From contig NZ_SBIV01000004.1 of NCBI RefSeq assembly GCF_004765795.1, positions 301,639-365,638 on the forward strand: 64,000 nt of DNA. The letters run 5' to 3'. Of the stretch, positions 62,556 through 64,000 are shown piece by piece. How positions within the stretch are numbered: position 1 is the first letter of the stretch; every line of letters begins with the position of its first letter. Under the pieces are notes generated by a model that was given only the letters and a program-made list of their open reading frames with translations, was not told where the DNA came from and did not search any database. The stretch comes from Halorussus marinus. Lineage in GTDB: Archaea; Halobacteriota; Halobacteria; Halobacteriales; Haladaptataceae. The position numbers were made by a program, and so were the translations under genes.

Positions 62556-64000
62556 TCATACCGTAATCAATCGACCTTCAGCTACTTCCTCCATAGTCTC
62601 CGCCGCCAGCATTTCCTCGATCAAATCGCTCACAGAATCCCCATCGAGATTGTCTTCCACCTCGACTGTCCGTGCGATGACCTCCTCACGCGGCGCGCCG
62701 TAGTCCGCACCTTGGAGTGTGAGGTCGTCGACGATCTCCGAGATCGTCGCGGTCGGCGTCGACCCCGCGAAGTCAAGCCCGCCCTCGTCACCGTCTCCAT
62801 CCTCGGCGACCACCTCGACGCCCGGATCAAGCCCAAACTCTGCGAACGACCGACCCTTCAACCGCGTCGCCCGCTCGACATCCACCATCTCTATCTCGTC
62901 TGAGAGCCGCGCCTTCGCCGACGCCTCGGCCAGCCGCGCGATGTCCCCAACCGCGCGCGGGGTCACCGGATACTCCCGACCGTCCTCGTCCTCCTGGCGG
63001 ACGATCCGCGTTTTCACCTCAACGTACCAGTCCCGGAGCGTCTGGCGTACCTCGTCGCTCCCGAACACCGGCCGTTTCTCCCGCGCCGCCGCCAAGTACG
63101 CCCGGAGTTCCTCGGTCGACAGCTCCGGCTCAACCGCGTCCGCCGACTCGGGGACGTTCTTGTCGATCTCCCGGCGTTGCGCAGCGTCACGTCCAGCGGT
63201 GATGTGGTCCGCGATCGCCTCGACCGCGTCCGGATCGGTCTTCTCCTCGGGACAGAAGATCAGGTCGAACCGGTCGAGCAGCGGTGACAGCACGTTCGTC
63301 TGCTCCGCGGGCGACCGCTCCGGATCGAAGTGACCATTCTCGGGGTTCCCCGCCGCGAGGATCGCCGTCTCGGCCTCCAGCGTCGCCTTCTGCCCGGCCT
63401 TCTCGATGTTGATTACGCCCGACTCCATCGCCTCCAGCAGCGCGTTCTGCTCCTGATCGCCAGCGCTGTCGAGCTCGTCCAGGAACAGCGCCCCGCCCGA
63501 ACATTTTGGGATCGCGCCGGCCGTCACCGTGAACTCCGCGTTCGAGAAATCGTCGCGAGTGATCGCCGCCGTCAATCCGGCCGCCGACGTCCCCTCGTTC
63601 CCGCTCGACTTCTGCGAACGCGGCGCGAGCCGCACCAGCGCCTCCCCGAAGTCGGTCTTGCCCGCGCCCGGGTCACCCAGCAGGAACATGTGAATCTGCC
63701 CACGGTAGTCCTTCCCGTCGGCGCCCGTCGGGGCATTCGCCCTAACCAGCTGGCAGATCAGCGCCTCCTTGATGTGACGATCGCCGAGATGGCTCGGTGC
63801 GACCGACTCAACCAGCACGTCCACCGGGTCGTCGCGGCTCGCGACCGCGTCGATGACCTCCCGGTACGGCTCGACGTCGAACTCCCCCGGATCGGTGTCC
63901 TCGACGAGGACATCCTCGGCGTCGAACGCCTTGTCGAACACCGTCGACCCGCCATCCTGGAGCGGGAGGTACTCCGCGATCAGCGAGACGCACCGCCCGC
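62556..64000 (-). CDS. mcm: MCM family DNA helicase of element (partial)
   Basis: At least 481 residues are visible. The frame is still open at the right edge, so the N-terminal part is missing. AAA+ motifs: Walker A in LLGDPGAGKTDFG, Walker B in GGALFLDELDSAGDQEQ, sensor 1 in ILAAGNPENGHFD, and arginine-finger region in LSPLLDRFDLIFCPEEKTD. RAVGDIARLAEASAKARL and a C-terminal wHTH-like tail follow. It unwinds DNA at the element's origin. It lacks the PLNRE-like richness of chromosomal MCMs and lies in an element, so it is a likely element-borne copy. Confidence 0.88.
   Translation of the reverse strand, partial: GRCVSLIAEYLPLQDGGSTVFDKAFDAEDVLVEDTDPGEFDVEPYREVIDAVASRDDPVDVLVESVAPSHLGDRHIKEALICQLVRANAPTGADGKDYRGQIHMFLLGDPGAGKTDFGEALVRLAPRSQKSSGNEGTSAAGLTAAITRDDFSNAEFTVTAGAIPKCSGGALFLDELDSAGDQEQNALLEAMESGVINIEKAGQKATLEAETAILAAGNPENGHFDPERSPAEQTNVLSPLLDRFDLIFCPEEKTDPDAVEAIADHITAGRDAAQRREIDKNVPESADAVEPELSTEELRAYLAAAREKRPVFGSDEVRQTLRDWYVEVKTRIVRQEDEDGREYPVTPRAVGDIARLAEASAKARLSDEIEMVDVERATRLKGRSFAEFGLDPGVEVVAEDGDGDEGGLDFAGSTPTATISEIVDDLTLQGADYGAPREEVIARTVEVEDNLDGDSVSDLIEEMLAAETMEEVAEGRLITV

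Larger units (their letters stand above)
57221..64000. mobile_element. Putative integrated element next to tRNA-Pro (left part)
   Basis: From the tRNA 3' end onward the gene content switches. It changes from housekeeping genes to coupled small proteins with Shine-Dalgarno starts, Cys-rich small proteins, a DUF488-like protein, a large wHTH protein, a hairpin-rich non-coding block and an MCM helicase. Shine-Dalgarno use replaces the leaderless style of the flanking chromosome, and base composition becomes more AT-rich around 61.2-62.6 kb. tRNA 3' ends are common target sites of archaeal proviruses and plasmids. The right end, the integrase and the second attachment repeat are outside the window. 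Confidence 0.7.

Noticed and set aside
57221..64000. Second attachment repeat or integrase for the element
   Set aside because: I looked for another copy of the tRNA 3' half and for tyrosine-recombinase motifs and found neither within the window.

Overview
The window is haloarchaeal chromosome (class Halobacteria). It is strongly GC-rich, and the proteins are rich in Asp/Glu. Secreted proteins carry Tat-type RR signals. It encodes TFB, AglM, an archaeal Cbf5, an EMC3/DUF106 insertase, HalOD1 and HTH_10 (Bat-type) proteins. Most promoters are an archaeal TATA-like element 25-33 bp before the start codon, so leaderless transcripts are predicted. The genus cannot be fixed from the sequence alone.

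1-5.3 kb: a reverse-strand operon for a Ugp/Mal-type carbohydrate or polyol ABC importer (Tat lipoprotein, two permeases, ATPase), followed by a HAD phosphatase and a TIM-barrel isomerase cut by the window edge. 5.6-14 kb: an MFS exporter, a C45 (penicillin acyltransferase-like) Ntn hydrolase, a two-gene DUF3100 membrane system, a dgcA-dgcN pair (N-acetyl-D-glutamate racemase and D-glutamate N-acetyltransferase families), a YkvI-type LeuT-fold carrier and an HTH_10 regulator. A shared 10-bp box sits at nearly the same distance before dgcN and before the YkvI gene. 14-21 kb: a complete Dpp/Opp importer operon ending in an M19 dipeptidase. 21-31 kb: a VOC protein, an Lrp regulator, a class III aminotransferase divergent from methylmalonate-semialdehyde dehydrogenase, two M20 amidohydrolases, an SDR and an aldehyde dehydrogenase. 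31-45.6 kb: an Na+/solute symporter with a 58-residue partner, an amidohydrolase, an S15/CocE hydrolase, AglM, a ureohydrolase, a cyclase, two small membrane proteins, LhgO, an atypical SDR, a cupin, an FAH-family hydrolase and a CaiB-type CoA-transferase. Together 1-45 kb looks like an accessory island for scavenging peptides, amino acids (including D-forms) and organic acids.

45.6-57.1 kb: core genes (TFB, MFS, HIT, Mn-type CDF, tRNA methylthiotransferase, Ca2+/Na+ exchanger, deoC, adk, EMC3-like, cmk, cbf5, AstE/ASPA-like).

57.15 kb to the end: a tRNA-Pro(GGG) gene followed immediately by what looks like an integrated mobile element. It has a translationally coupled cassette of small Zn-finger, PD-(D/E)XK-like, DUF488-like and unknown proteins, a 613-residue wHTH protein, a 0.5 kb non-coding block of strong hairpins and repeated ACGGTAG words, two AT-richer regulatory-type genes, and an MCM helicase cut by the right edge. 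No integrase or second attachment site lies in the window.
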